Of a stretch of DNA of 64,000 bases, positions 43,256 through 52,140 are shown piece after piece. The notes below the pieces were generated by a model that worked only from the letters and a program-made list of their open reading frames with translations, was not told the origin of the DNA and ran no database searches. Source of the DNA: Planctomycetaceae bacterium (GTDB lineage: Bacteria > Planctomycetota > Planctomycetia > Pirellulales > Pirellulaceae); contig PAPJ01000011.1 of assembly GCA_002709045.1 (NCBI GenBank), positions 1-64,000 on the forward strand, read 5' to 3'. The first letter of the stretch is position 1, and each line of letters opens with the position of its first letter. A program made the translations under genes and the position numbers.

Positions 43256-46147
43256 ATGTCTGTGCGTCAGCCGCGATTACTTTCAATCCTGCTCATCTGC
43301 GTCTCATGGTCAGCTCATGCTGATGATGTTGTGTACGAACGTGACGTGCGTCCTATTTTGAAAGCGCATTGTTTTCACTGTCATGGTGAGGAAGGTGTGA
43401 AAGAAGCCAATCTGGATTTACGGCTCGCCAAATTCATTTTTCAGGGAGGTGATTCAGGACCTTCCATTGTTGCCGGAATGGCTGTTGATTCGGTTTTGGT
43501 GGATCGGATTGAATCCGGTGAAATGCCACCCGAGGACAAAACGTTATCCCGTTTGGAAATAGAAATAATTCGTAAGTGGATTGATCAGGGAGCCAGAACT
43601 GCCAGCCCTGAACCCGGTTCAATCTCGGAACAGTATTTTACCGAAGAAGAAAGCCGTTTCTGGGCCTTTCAGCCTATTGTCAAACCGGAACTGCCGATTT
43701 TAGATACTCGTCGGGAACTGTCGTCGCCGGTGGATTACTTTGTTCTGACTAAGTTGCATTCCCAACGTTTAGAGTTTTCAGATAGAGCACCGCGAGCAAC
43801 ATTGATTCGACGACTATCGTTTGATCTTTTGGGACTTCCTCCCACAGCTGAGGCAATCGAACAGTTCGTTAATGATGACAGTCCGGATGCCTATGAACAA
43901 TTAGTGGACCGGTTACTTGCTTCTCCGCAGTATGGAGAACGATGGGGACGTCACTGGCTGGATGTTGCCGGCTATGCCGACTCGGAAGGATATACCGATG
44001 CTGATCCCGAGCGAGATTCGGCTTTTGCCTATCGGGATTATGTTATCAAGGCATTTAACGATAATATGCCCTATGACCAATTTGTGATCGAACAACTTGC
44101 TGGAGATGAACTAACCAAACGTCCTTTCGAGAATCTTTCGGAAGATGCGAAACGCAGACTAATCGCTACAGGGTTTATGAGAATGGCGCCTGATGGAACC
44201 GGCAGTGGCGGTGTCGATCAAATGGTGGCAAGAAACGAAACGATCGCGGATAGTATTAATATTATGACGACTTCGCTGCTGGGGCTTACCGTGGGGTGTG
44301 CCCGTTGTCATAACCATCGTTATGATCCGATTAGCCAGGAAGATTATTATCGGTTGCGAGCTATTCTGGCTCCGGCGTTGGACTGGCAGGTCTGGCAGAC
44401 GCCAGAGCAGCGGAAGATCAGCTTGTATTCACAGAAAGACAGGGAGCTTAAAGCCGCAATTGAAGCGCGCGCTCAGCTAGCAACGGAAAAGCGTCAGCAA
44501 GTAATTGATCAGCATCTCGACCGTACACTTTATGAAGAACTGATTAAAGCACCGGACGATCTTAAGGAACCTTTACGGCTGGCCTATAAGACTGCATCCG
44601 GCGATCGGACCGCAGACCAAGCGGCGTTGTTAAAAGAACACCCGTATATTCAGAATATTAGTGCCGGTTCCCTGTACCTTTACAGCCGCCAGCGATCTCG
44701 TCGAGCCAATGATATTGAAGCAATTGCCAATCAGCGGGAACAGGATGCTGTTGCAGTCGTCAAAGAAAAATATCTGGCAGGTTTGGAAGATGAGTCGCTC
44801 CGTAGCGTATTACAAGAAGTCCTGAAAATTGCTGAAGCACAACGCAGTGCTGAGCAAAAGAACATACTTGCCGACCATAAACAACTTTTTGTGACAGCAG
44901 AGTCTTTGGCAGAATTTAATGCTGAAGAGGCACAACTGGTAGCTGATTACCGTCAGGCTGCTGAAGTTTGTCGCACGACCGATGCTAAAAAGGAAATGGA
45001 TGATCTGCAAAAAGATATTGATGCGATAAGAGATGAAATTCCTAGTGAATACTTCATTCGTGCCCTGACTGAACCTGAGAATCATCAGCCGGTGACGTAC
45101 TTGTTCAAACGAGGTAATCATTCTAGCCCTGCTGATGAACCAACACTGCCTGGTGAGATGGAGATTTTAGATTCAAAGGTTTCGGTCACGATTGCGGAAA
45201 ATAATCCTGATTTACCCACTACCGGGCGCCGTCTGGCCTACGCTCGTCACCTTACCAGCGATCGCCATCCATTGCTGGCACGAGTCATGGTCAATCGGAT
45301 TTGGTACCACCACTTTGGCCGAGCATTTTTGAATTCACTTGGAGATTTTGGACAACTGGGAGAACGCCCAACACATCCCCAACTGTTGGACTGGCTTTCC
45401 CGGGAATTTATCGAGAGTGGCTGGGATATCAAGCATCTCCATCGCTTGATTCTTAATTCCCATACTTATCAACAAAAATCCGACAGGTCAGCGGTGCTGG
45501 ATGAAATGGATCCTGACAATCGACTTTATGCGCGTCAGTCGGTTCGACGGCTTGAATCGGAAATAGTCAGAGATGCTGTGATTGCTGTAAGTGGTCAAGC
45601 CAATAATTCAATGTTTGGTGAAGCGGTGTCAGTCATGGAAGACGGTGTTGGACAGATTGTTTTGGGAAAAGAAAATCTTGATGGTGAGCGAAAGCCAATC
45701 AAAGGAGATGGTTTGGGTGCTGACGAGCATCGGCGGAGTATTTATGTTCAGGTAAGACGTAGTCGCCCGCTGGCAGTTTTAGAGGCATTTGATGTTCCCT
45801 CAGTGGCTCCAAACTGTACTCGCAGAACGGACTCCAATGTTGCTCCGCAGGCACTGCTGCTGATGAATAGTGATTTTATAGTCAAGTACGCCGAATTGTT
45901 TGCCGGTTATGTACGACAGAATGGTGGCGAAAGCAGTTCCGAGCAGATTTCATATGCCTGGCAAAGAGCCTATGGACAGCAGATTTCCTATGATGCGCTG
46001 ACTGAACTTTCAGATTTCCTTACCGTGCAGAAACAGGAATTGTTACGGGCAGATCGTGCGCTAAAATCTGAAGATGCGGACGAAATTGTGCTGGCAATGT
46101 TGTGTCAGGCGTTGTTTGCTTCCAATCAGTTCATCTATGTGGATTAA
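43256..46147 (+). CDS. Planctomycete cytochrome c (PSCyt1-PSCyt2-PSD1) protein, second copy
   Basis: The ATG at 43256 follows AAAGGA and gives 963 residues. A GTG nine codons earlier is less likely because it would put Pro and Gln before the leader. The signal peptide is SILLICVSWSAHA. The PSCyt1 heme site is HCFHCHGEEG, then DUF1549 (FDLLGLPP, CARCHNHRYDPISQ), a long charged helical insertion at about 400-600, and DUF1553 (RVMVNRIWYHHFG, NVAPQALLLMN). The insertion, rich in Glu, Lys and Gln, makes it about 190 residues longer than the copy at 29262. A DUF1501 gene follows after 26 bases. Confidence 0.9.
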   Translation: MSVRQPRLLSILLICVSWSAHADDVVYERDVRPILKAHCFHCHGEEGVKEANLDLRLAKFIFQGGDSGPSIVAGMAVDSVLVDRIESGEMPPEDKTLSRLEIEIIRKWIDQGARTASPEPGSISEQYFTEEESRFWAFQPIVKPELPILDTRRELSSPVDYFVLTKLHSQRLEFSDRAPRATLIRRLSFDLLGLPPTAEAIEQFVNDDSPDAYEQLVDRLLASPQYGERWGRHWLDVAGYADSEGYTDADPERDSAFAYRDYVIKAFNDNMPYDQFVIEQLAGDELTKRPFENLSEDAKRRLIATGFMRMAPDGTGSGGVDQMVARNETIADSINIMTTSLLGLTVGCARCHNHRYDPISQEDYYRLRAILAPALDWQVWQTPEQRKISLYSQKDRELKAAIEARAQLATEKRQQVIDQHLDRTLYEELIKAPDDLKEPLRLAYKTASGDRTADQAALLKEHPYIQNISAGSLYLYSRQRSRRANDIEAIANQREQDAVAVVKEKYLAGLEDESLRSVLQEVLKIAEAQRSAEQKNILADHKQLFVTAESLAEFNAEEAQLVADYRQAAEVCRTTDAKKEMDDLQKDIDAIRDEIPSEYFIRALTEPENHQPVTYLFKRGNHSSPADEPTLPGEMEILDSKVSVTIAENNPDLPTTGRRLAYARHLTSDRHPLLARVMVNRIWYHHFGRAFLNSLGDFGQLGERPTHPQLLDWLSREFIESGWDIKHLHRLILNSHTYQQKSDRSAVLDEMDPDNRLYARQSVRRLESEIVRDAVIAVSGQANNSMFGEAVSVMEDGVGQIVLGKENLDGERKPIKGDGLGADEHRRSIYVQVRRSRPLAVLEAFDVPSVAPNCTRRTDSNVAPQALLLMNSDFIVKYAELFAGYVRQNGGESSSEQISYAWQRAYGQQISYDALTELSDFLTVQKQELLRADRALKSEDADEIVLAMLCQALFASNQFIYVD

Positions 46148-46173
46148 GACAAAGTGAAGGTCAAAAGAAAAAC

Positions 46174-47622
46174 ATGATGACAAATAATCAATCACAATCC
46201 AGTCGCCGGCACTTTTTATCGCAGGTAGCTATGGGAACGATCCCGCTGTCTTTGGCTTGTCTGGCACAGAATCGGGCGATGGCTGAACCGGTCAAACCTA
46301 ATCTGGGTCTCGAGAGTTATGACTTGTTGCCTAAGCAGACGCACTATGAGCCAAAAGCAAAAGCGATGATCTCGATGTTCATGCAGGGTGGCCCGAGTCA
46401 GATGGATTTGATGGATCCCAAGCCTATCCTCAATAAAATGCATCTTGAGAAGTTTCCCGGCAAAATTAAATACGATAATGCCGCCGAAGCAAGCTCACGA
46501 ATTATGGGAAGCCCATACAAGTTTTCCAGGCATGGTGAATGTGGTACGGAGATTTCTGAATTGATGCCGGGATTGTCCTCTATCGTTGATGACGTGCTAG
46601 TCATTCGTTCGATGCACACCGGTGTAAATAATCACGGTCAGTCCATTCATGCCATGAATAGTGGGCGTACTCAAAAAGGCCGCCCAGCATTGGGAAGTTG
46701 GTTGACTTACGCGTTGGGAGCGGAAACCGATGAGTTGCCGGCTTATGTTTCATTGACCGACCCCCAGGGACTTCCAGTTGAAGGTGTATTGAATTGGTCC
46801 AATGGCTGGTTGCCATCGTTGTTTCAGGGGACAGTTATTCGACCGATTGAACCCAGAGTTTTGAATCTCAATGCACCTCCGCAATTCACCGGCAATTCAC
46901 AGGAGAATTTTCTTGGCCTAGTGCGTCGCCTTAACGAAAAGCATCGCCAGCAACGCGAACGTGAATTAGAGCTGGCAGCCCGTATCGCCAATTACGAACT
47001 GGCCTATAAGATGCAGGCTTCTGCTAAGCAGGCGCTGGACATTAGTCAGGAAACTTTGGCTACTCACGAAATGTATGGAATCGGAGTAAAGGAAACTGAC
47101 GAATTTGGAAAACGATGCCTGATCGCCAGACGTCTCGTCGAACGTGGTGTTCGTTTTGTTCAGTTGTTTACCAAGAATCAATACTGGGACCATCACGGTT
47201 CTCTGCAGTCCCGTTTACCCGCCTCCTGTAAGAAGGTGGATATACCGGCCGCTGCTTTAGTGAAAGACCTGAAACAGCGCGGGTTATTGGATTCCACGGT
47301 CGTGCACTGGGGAGGTGAAATGGGTCGCTTGCCGGTGATTCAAAATGATACCGGTGTGGCAAATTTCGGTCGTGATCATAACACTTATGGTTTTAGTATG
47401 TGGGTAGCCGGCGGAGGATTTAAGGCCGGGGCGACCTACGGTGCCAGCGATGAATTTGGTCATTATGCAGTTGAAGATGTCGTCAATCACTTTGACTATC
47501 ACCGGACATTGCTTCACTTGTTCGGCCTCGACGCTGAAACTCTGACCTTTAAACAGAATGGTCGCGAGCAAACTCTGCTTGATGGCCAGCCCGGTAAAAT
47601 TGTTGAGGGTTTGCTGGCTTAA
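46174..47622 (+). CDS. DUF1501 protein, second copy
   Basis: This 482-residue protein starts at the ATG at 46174 (a second ATG follows at once) with a twin-arginine leader SSRRHFLSQVAMGTIPL. Core family marks are AMISMFMQGGPSQMDLMDPKP, RSMHTGVNNHGQSIHAMN, YWDHHGSLQSRLP, VHWGGEMGRLPVIQND and RDHNTYGFSMWVAGGG. It pairs with the cytochrome gene just before it, in the same order as the copy at 27796-31589. The two DUF1501 proteins are clearly distinct in sequence, so they are not a recent duplication. Converges on the next gene (23 bases) with a short AACAGG/CCTGTT inverted repeat and no T run. Confidence 0.92.
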   Translation: MMTNNQSQSSRRHFLSQVAMGTIPLSLACLAQNRAMAEPVKPNLGLESYDLLPKQTHYEPKAKAMISMFMQGGPSQMDLMDPKPILNKMHLEKFPGKIKYDNAAEASSRIMGSPYKFSRHGECGTEISELMPGLSSIVDDVLVIRSMHTGVNNHGQSIHAMNSGRTQKGRPALGSWLTYALGAETDELPAYVSLTDPQGLPVEGVLNWSNGWLPSLFQGTVIRPIEPRVLNLNAPPQFTGNSQENFLGLVRRLNEKHRQQRERELELAARIANYELAYKMQASAKQALDISQETLATHEMYGIGVKETDEFGKRCLIARRLVERGVRFVQLFTKNQYWDHHGSLQSRLPASCKKVDIPAAALVKDLKQRGLLDSTVVHWGGEMGRLPVIQNDTGVANFGRDHNTYGFSMWVAGGGFKAGATYGASDEFGHYAVEDVVNHFDYHRTLLHLFGLDAETLTFKQNGREQTLLDGQPGKIVEGLLA

Positions 47623-47645
47623 CAGGCGGCATTCCCCTGTTGCTG

Positions 47646-48629
47646 CTAGTCGGGTTGAATGGGCGGGTGCTGTTGTGCAGCGCTGTAATCACGGTCTTCG
47701 ACTTTAGGGTGCCCCAGCGGACCGTAGGTGCCAAATTCTTCACACTGGTCATTACCCGGAATGAATTCGACGTCTATTCCAGTATCGTCTACGGTGCAGC
47801 GGTGATATCCAAACCGAGTATCAATTTCATCCCAGCGATCGGTCAGTTGAGCCGTGTTCCCCGCGGCTTGCGTGCGATAAATACGGATTCCCTCAAACTG
47901 TTGAACTGGTCTGGCTGTGTGCACGTGACCGCAGAAGAGGATTTCCACGTTAGCCTGCTTGAGTAGCTCCCAGATACGTTGCCTGTGGGGAGGTGAAATG
48001 GAAAAATACCAGTTATCATATTCCTCCTGGTCTGTTAGATCCCAGTCAGGTTCATCCGGGTGCTCCATAAACAACCAGTAGTGCATGACGGCTACATGGT
48101 GTCTTGCCGGTGCCAGCGTTGATAATGATTTCAGGAATTCCCAAAACTGCTGTTCCTGAGCAAGACCTGAACCAGCGACGGCGGCATAGAATCCACTGAA
48201 ACGTACCCCTTTGTGGGTAAAGGTCCAGTTGATACTGCCGTAAATCTGTGCGAATAGTTCAAGACGCTCGGCGGTCATGTTCAATTCCGGATCATGCCAG
48301 CCTAAACCAACAGGATCCCACCGTTTCTTAGCTCCATTGACCGACGTATGTTTATTGCCAACATCCATGTTTCCGGGAATAACATGAGCTGGAAATGGTA
48401 TCGTCTTCAGATCTTCTGCCGCTTGCCTCAATTCAAACGAATGTGTTTGACCATCTCTTGTTAAGTCTCCACCATGTAACAGCAAGTCTGCCGGCTCTTG
48501 TTCAATCTGCGATTTAATCGCAGCCCAACGCTGGTTAATGGCCGGACGAAAACGATAGGATCTGGGCGACCCCATATGACTGTCGTTAACATGCAGAAAA
48601 GTCCAGCTTTTTGTTTCGCTGTGATCCAT
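47646..48629 (-). CDS. Calcineurin-like metallophosphoesterase
   Basis: This 327-residue phosphoesterase has the five classic segments: FLHVNDSHMG at 10-19 (D-x-H), LLLHGGDLTRDG, VIPGNMDVGN (GNxD in place of GNHD), VAVMHYWLF and EILFCGHVHTARP. These bind two metal ions. The Met for His change in the GNHD motif is notable because that His normally takes part in catalysis. There is no signal peptide, so it is probably cytoplasmic. The substrate could be a nucleotide, a phosphodiester or a phosphoprotein. It is divergent from the sulfatase gene at 48753. Confidence 0.83.
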   Translation of the reverse strand: MDHSETKSWTFLHVNDSHMGSPRSYRFRPAINQRWAAIKSQIEQEPADLLLHGGDLTRDGQTHSFELRQAAEDLKTIPFPAHVIPGNMDVGNKHTSVNGAKKRWDPVGLGWHDPELNMTAERLELFAQIYGSINWTFTHKGVRFSGFYAAVAGSGLAQEQQFWEFLKSLSTLAPARHHVAVMHYWLFMEHPDEPDWDLTDQEEYDNWYFSISPPHRQRIWELLKQANVEILFCGHVHTARPVQQFEGIRIYRTQAAGNTAQLTDRWDEIDTRFGYHRCTVDDTGIDVEFIPGNDQCEEFGTYGPLGHPKVEDRDYSAAQQHPPIQPD

Positions 48630-48752
48630 CGCGATAGTTTCTTCAATCAGTTGTTTAGTGTTAGCTACTTGAGATCCGGTTCAACCATCGACGATAATGG
48701 CTACTTAGATGATGTAATACATCTTAATAAGATTGTAAGGTGAGCTGCGAGA

Positions 48753-50396
48753 ATGAGAGTACTGTATACATTTTGTTTTTTATTACTGACTGTGGTCGTG
48801 GTGGCTAATGAGCGACCAAATATTCTCATCATCGTTGCTGATGATCTGGGCTATAGTGATTTGGGATGTTACGGCGGTGAGATAAATACACCGCATCTCG
48901 ATGCTTTGGCCTATAACGGCATTCGCATGACTCAGATGTACAATATGGGTCGATGTTGTCCGTCACGAGCCAGTATTTTGACAGGTCAATATCCCCATCG
49001 CGTCGGTTTGGGACATATGATTAAAGATATCGGTCGCCCCGGATACCGAGGGTCGTTGGCAGACGATGCGGTAACCTCCGGACAACTGATGCAGATGTCC
49101 GGCTATCGGACTTTTCTGGCTGGTAAATGGCATTTGGGAACACCAAATCCAACGGAACATGGATTTGAACAGTCTTATGGAACGGTCAAAAGTGGTCGTC
49201 ATTATTTTGACCCGACTCAACTGGACCGTTTCCCTAATAAAGATGAGTCGATCCAATATGCCCCCGGATCGTTTCACGCAACCGATGCCACGGTCGATCA
49301 TGCTTTGCAGTTTTTGCAGTTGGGACGCCAGACCCCGGAGCGGCCCTGGTTTCTTTATCTTGCTTTTAATGCACCCCACTTTCCCCTACATGCCTGGCCT
49401 GCAGATATTGCCAGGTACAAAGATCGATACCACGCAGGCTGGGATGTTATTCGTGAAGCGCGATTGAAACGGATGAAGAAGTTAGGTGTTATCGCGAGAA
49501 ATTCGCAGCTGTCAAAAAGAAGCCTTTACTGGGATTGGGGTGAAACCGCGCCTCGTCGTAATCCGGCGTGGGATTCGCTTCCCGCAGATCGCCGCGGTGA
49601 TCTGGCCAGACGTATGGCAATCTATGCAGCTATGGTCGATCAGATGGATCGGAATATCGGTCGGGTGGTCGATGATTTGAAAGCTAATAATGAATTCAAA
49701 AATACACTGATTGTTTTTATCTCAGATAACGGAGCTTGTTATGAATGGGACCCGTTTGGTTTTGATGTTTGGTCCAGCAGAAACAATAAGCTGCATTGGG
49801 GTGATCAGTTGGAACTGATGGGAAATGCAGAAAGTTATCACAGTATCGGGTCAGGATGGTCAAATGCCTCGAATACTCCATTTCGTTTATACAAACACTA
49901 CAGTCACGAAGGCGGTATCTCGATGCCGGCTATTATTCACTGGCCTGAAGCTAACTTACCCAAAGCGAAGATTATTGATACGCCTGTTCATATTGTTGAT
50001 TTGGTTCCAACGATGTTAGCTGCTGCACAGGCTGACTACCCTCAGCAGCGTGATGGAAAACCGACGATGAAGCTACCGGGAATTAGCCTGATAGACCTTT
50101 GGCAGACCGGTACGGTAAGTCATCATTTGAATAAGCGGGCTCTGTTTTTTGAACATCAGGGGAGTCGGGCCGTGCGTGAAGGTGACTGGAAACTGGTTGC
50201 CACTCGCGGTGATCCGTGGGAACTTTATAATATTGCCAACGACAGGATTGAATCGCGTAATCTGGTCAAGCGGCATCCAGTGCTTGCTAAACAACTAGCT
50301 TCCAAATGGGATCTGTGGGCAGAGAGGAATCAGGTCACACCACTTCCGGAGAATCTGGGTGCAGATTACCTACCACCGTTACCGTCGAATAAATAG
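48753..50396 (+). CDS. Exported sulfatase (type I, formylglycine)
   Basis: This 547-residue arylsulfatase-type enzyme has a signal peptide (MRVLYTFCFLLLTVVVVA). Metal ligands D30 and D31 sit in IIVADDLGYSDLGCYG. The active-site motif is C68-C69-P70-S71-R72 followed by ASILTG, which matches C-x-P-S-R, so C68 should be made into formylglycine. Later marks are KWHLG, the substrate-side HFPLHAWP and FISDNGACYEWDP. It removes sulfate esters from a sugar or glycan in the periplasm. It converges on a second sulfatase with five bases between the stop codons. The maturation enzyme is not in the window. Confidence 0.94.
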   Translation: MRVLYTFCFLLLTVVVVANERPNILIIVADDLGYSDLGCYGGEINTPHLDALAYNGIRMTQMYNMGRCCPSRASILTGQYPHRVGLGHMIKDIGRPGYRGSLADDAVTSGQLMQMSGYRTFLAGKWHLGTPNPTEHGFEQSYGTVKSGRHYFDPTQLDRFPNKDESIQYAPGSFHATDATVDHALQFLQLGRQTPERPWFLYLAFNAPHFPLHAWPADIARYKDRYHAGWDVIREARLKRMKKLGVIARNSQLSKRSLYWDWGETAPRRNPAWDSLPADRRGDLARRMAIYAAMVDQMDRNIGRVVDDLKANNEFKNTLIVFISDNGACYEWDPFGFDVWSSRNNKLHWGDQLELMGNAESYHSIGSGWSNASNTPFRLYKHYSHEGGISMPAIIHWPEANLPKAKIIDTPVHIVDLVPTMLAAAQADYPQQRDGKPTMKLPGISLIDLWQTGTVSHHLNKRALFFEHQGSRAVREGDWKLVATRGDPWELYNIANDRIESRNLVKRHPVLAKQLASKWDLWAERNQVTPLPENLGADYLPPLPSNK

Positions 50397-50401
50397 TACT
50401 C

Positions 50402-51970
50402 TTAGTTTTTTACGCCCCCGCTGGAGGTGTCTTTACGGAAATGCAACGGAGTAAGTGTTTTCTTTACAGGTAGCAGATTCTTGCCTTTGAGACGTTCCTG
50501 ATTTTTGGCGATGTCAAACCAAATCGCCTGCATTTTTTCGACTCGTGCCGGGTACCTGCCGGCCAGATCTTTCATTTCTGTCCGATCTTTATTCAGATTA
50601 TATAACTCCCATCGCCCCAGCTTTGCTGACACGAGTTTCCATGGGCCCATGCGTAATGCCCGGTCTGATCCGAAATGGAAGTATAAAACTTCATGGCCTT
50701 CACGTTTTTCACCTCGAAAGACAGGTAGGAGAGATTTGCCTGCCAACGGATCAATTGTTCGTTCGCCAACTTGTTTCGGGTATGCGGCATCCGCGATCTC
50801 AAGGAAAGTGGCCATAAAGTCCACAAGGTGAGCTGTTTCGGTAGTAATTGATCCTGGTTTAGTTTGCAGACCTTTTGGCCAGTGTGCGATCATTGGCGAG
50901 CAGATTCCACCTTCATGCTGATTTTGTTTGTAGAGACGGAACGGGGTATTGCCGGCGTTTGCCCAACTGGCGTCATATAACCAATACGATTTCGGATCCC
51001 AGGGATCCTTGAAACGCCCCTCCGTTCGTTCAAATGGACAAGCTCCGTTGTCACTGCAAAAGAGAATCAGCGTATTATCCAGTACACCTTTGTCTTTCAG
51101 GTGAGCAATTACGCGACCAATATTCTGGTCAAGCAAATCAACCATAGCCGCGAAGACGGCCATCCGTTTGGCTTCCCATGCTTTGTCTTCAGCGGATAGC
51201 GAACTCCAGGCCGGAACGTGATCTGAACGTTGACTTAGCTGCGTGTCTGCTGGAAAAAGACCGAGCTCAAGTTGTTTTGCGAATCGGCTTTTACGTAACT
51301 CATCCCAGCCATCGTGATAGTTTCCCAAATGACGTTTTACATCCGCTTCTGGTGCCTGCAGCGGATAGTGCGGAGCGTTAAAAGGCATATACATAAGGAA
51401 AGGTCTGTCAGATTCAAGACCTTGATTGATGAACTCAATGGCAAAGTCAGTAATCGCATGAGTGGTATAAAAAGGACGTCCGTTTAAGGTCTCCGGGACC
51501 GTGTAGTTTTTGCCGTTGTAACGAAAAGTATCATCACCCACAAAGAAGTTAGTAGCTCCGGAAAGGTGACCCCAATAACGGTCAAATCCAAAATCAGTGG
51601 GCTGTTTACTTAAGTGCCACTTTCCGGACATCGCTGTGAAGTATCCGGCTTGCTTTAAGACTTCGGCGATGGTGGCTCCGCGGCTCAGTGATTCTCCTCC
51701 CGCCTGATCACAATACAGACCAGTTAGCAGTGATACTCGTGAACTATGACACTTGGATGTATTGTAGAACTGAGTAAAGCGCAGGCCGTTATTGGCTAAT
51801 TTGTCCAGATTGGGAGTTGGGATTTCTGATCCGTAGCAACCAATATCCGAAAACCCAAGGTCATCAGCCATGATCAGAAGAATGTTCGGTCTGTCATCAC
51901 TGTGAGTATTTAGTGATGCGCAAAACAGTATCAGAAAGGCAAAGAATGTACGTAGCATTTTTAAGCTCAT
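50402..51970 (-). CDS. Exported sulfatase with a variant C-H-S-S-R motif
   Basis: This 522-residue protein has a signal peptide to about residue 24 and the usual sulfatase body: LIMADDLGFSDIGCYGSE with D36/D37, GKWHLSKQ, APHYPLQAP and FCSDNGACPFE. The active-site stretch is C74-H75-S76-S77-R78 then VSLLTGLY. The normal rule is C-x-(P/A)-x-R, and here Ser takes the place of Pro/Ala. It may still be matured, since the Cys, the Arg and the following LTG are kept. The two sulfatases are about as long as each other but differ along their length. Together with the lyase they point to sulfated polysaccharides as food. Confidence 0.88.
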   Translation of the reverse strand: MSLKMLRTFFAFLILFCASLNTHSDDRPNILLIMADDLGFSDIGCYGSEIPTPNLDKLANNGLRFTQFYNTSKCHSSRVSLLTGLYCDQAGGESLSRGATIAEVLKQAGYFTAMSGKWHLSKQPTDFGFDRYWGHLSGATNFFVGDDTFRYNGKNYTVPETLNGRPFYTTHAITDFAIEFINQGLESDRPFLMYMPFNAPHYPLQAPEADVKRHLGNYHDGWDELRKSRFAKQLELGLFPADTQLSQRSDHVPAWSSLSAEDKAWEAKRMAVFAAMVDLLDQNIGRVIAHLKDKGVLDNTLILFCSDNGACPFERTEGRFKDPWDPKSYWLYDASWANAGNTPFRLYKQNQHEGGICSPMIAHWPKGLQTKPGSITTETAHLVDFMATFLEIADAAYPKQVGERTIDPLAGKSLLPVFRGEKREGHEVLYFHFGSDRALRMGPWKLVSAKLGRWELYNLNKDRTEMKDLAGRYPARVEKMQAIWFDIAKNQERLKGKNLLPVKKTLTPLHFRKDTSSGGVKN

Positions 51971-52140
51971 AATAAATTTCGATGTGATCTATCGAGAATC
52001 TCATTATAAGCAGTGTCTTTGTTGCAGAAAGGCATAACAAGTAACATCTGTGGAGCGGGAGATGTAGAACCGTTAGCATGATATAATCGAAATTAAAGTA
52101 GAAACTAGTACTGTGAAAGCTGCCATTCGTTTCAAATCTA

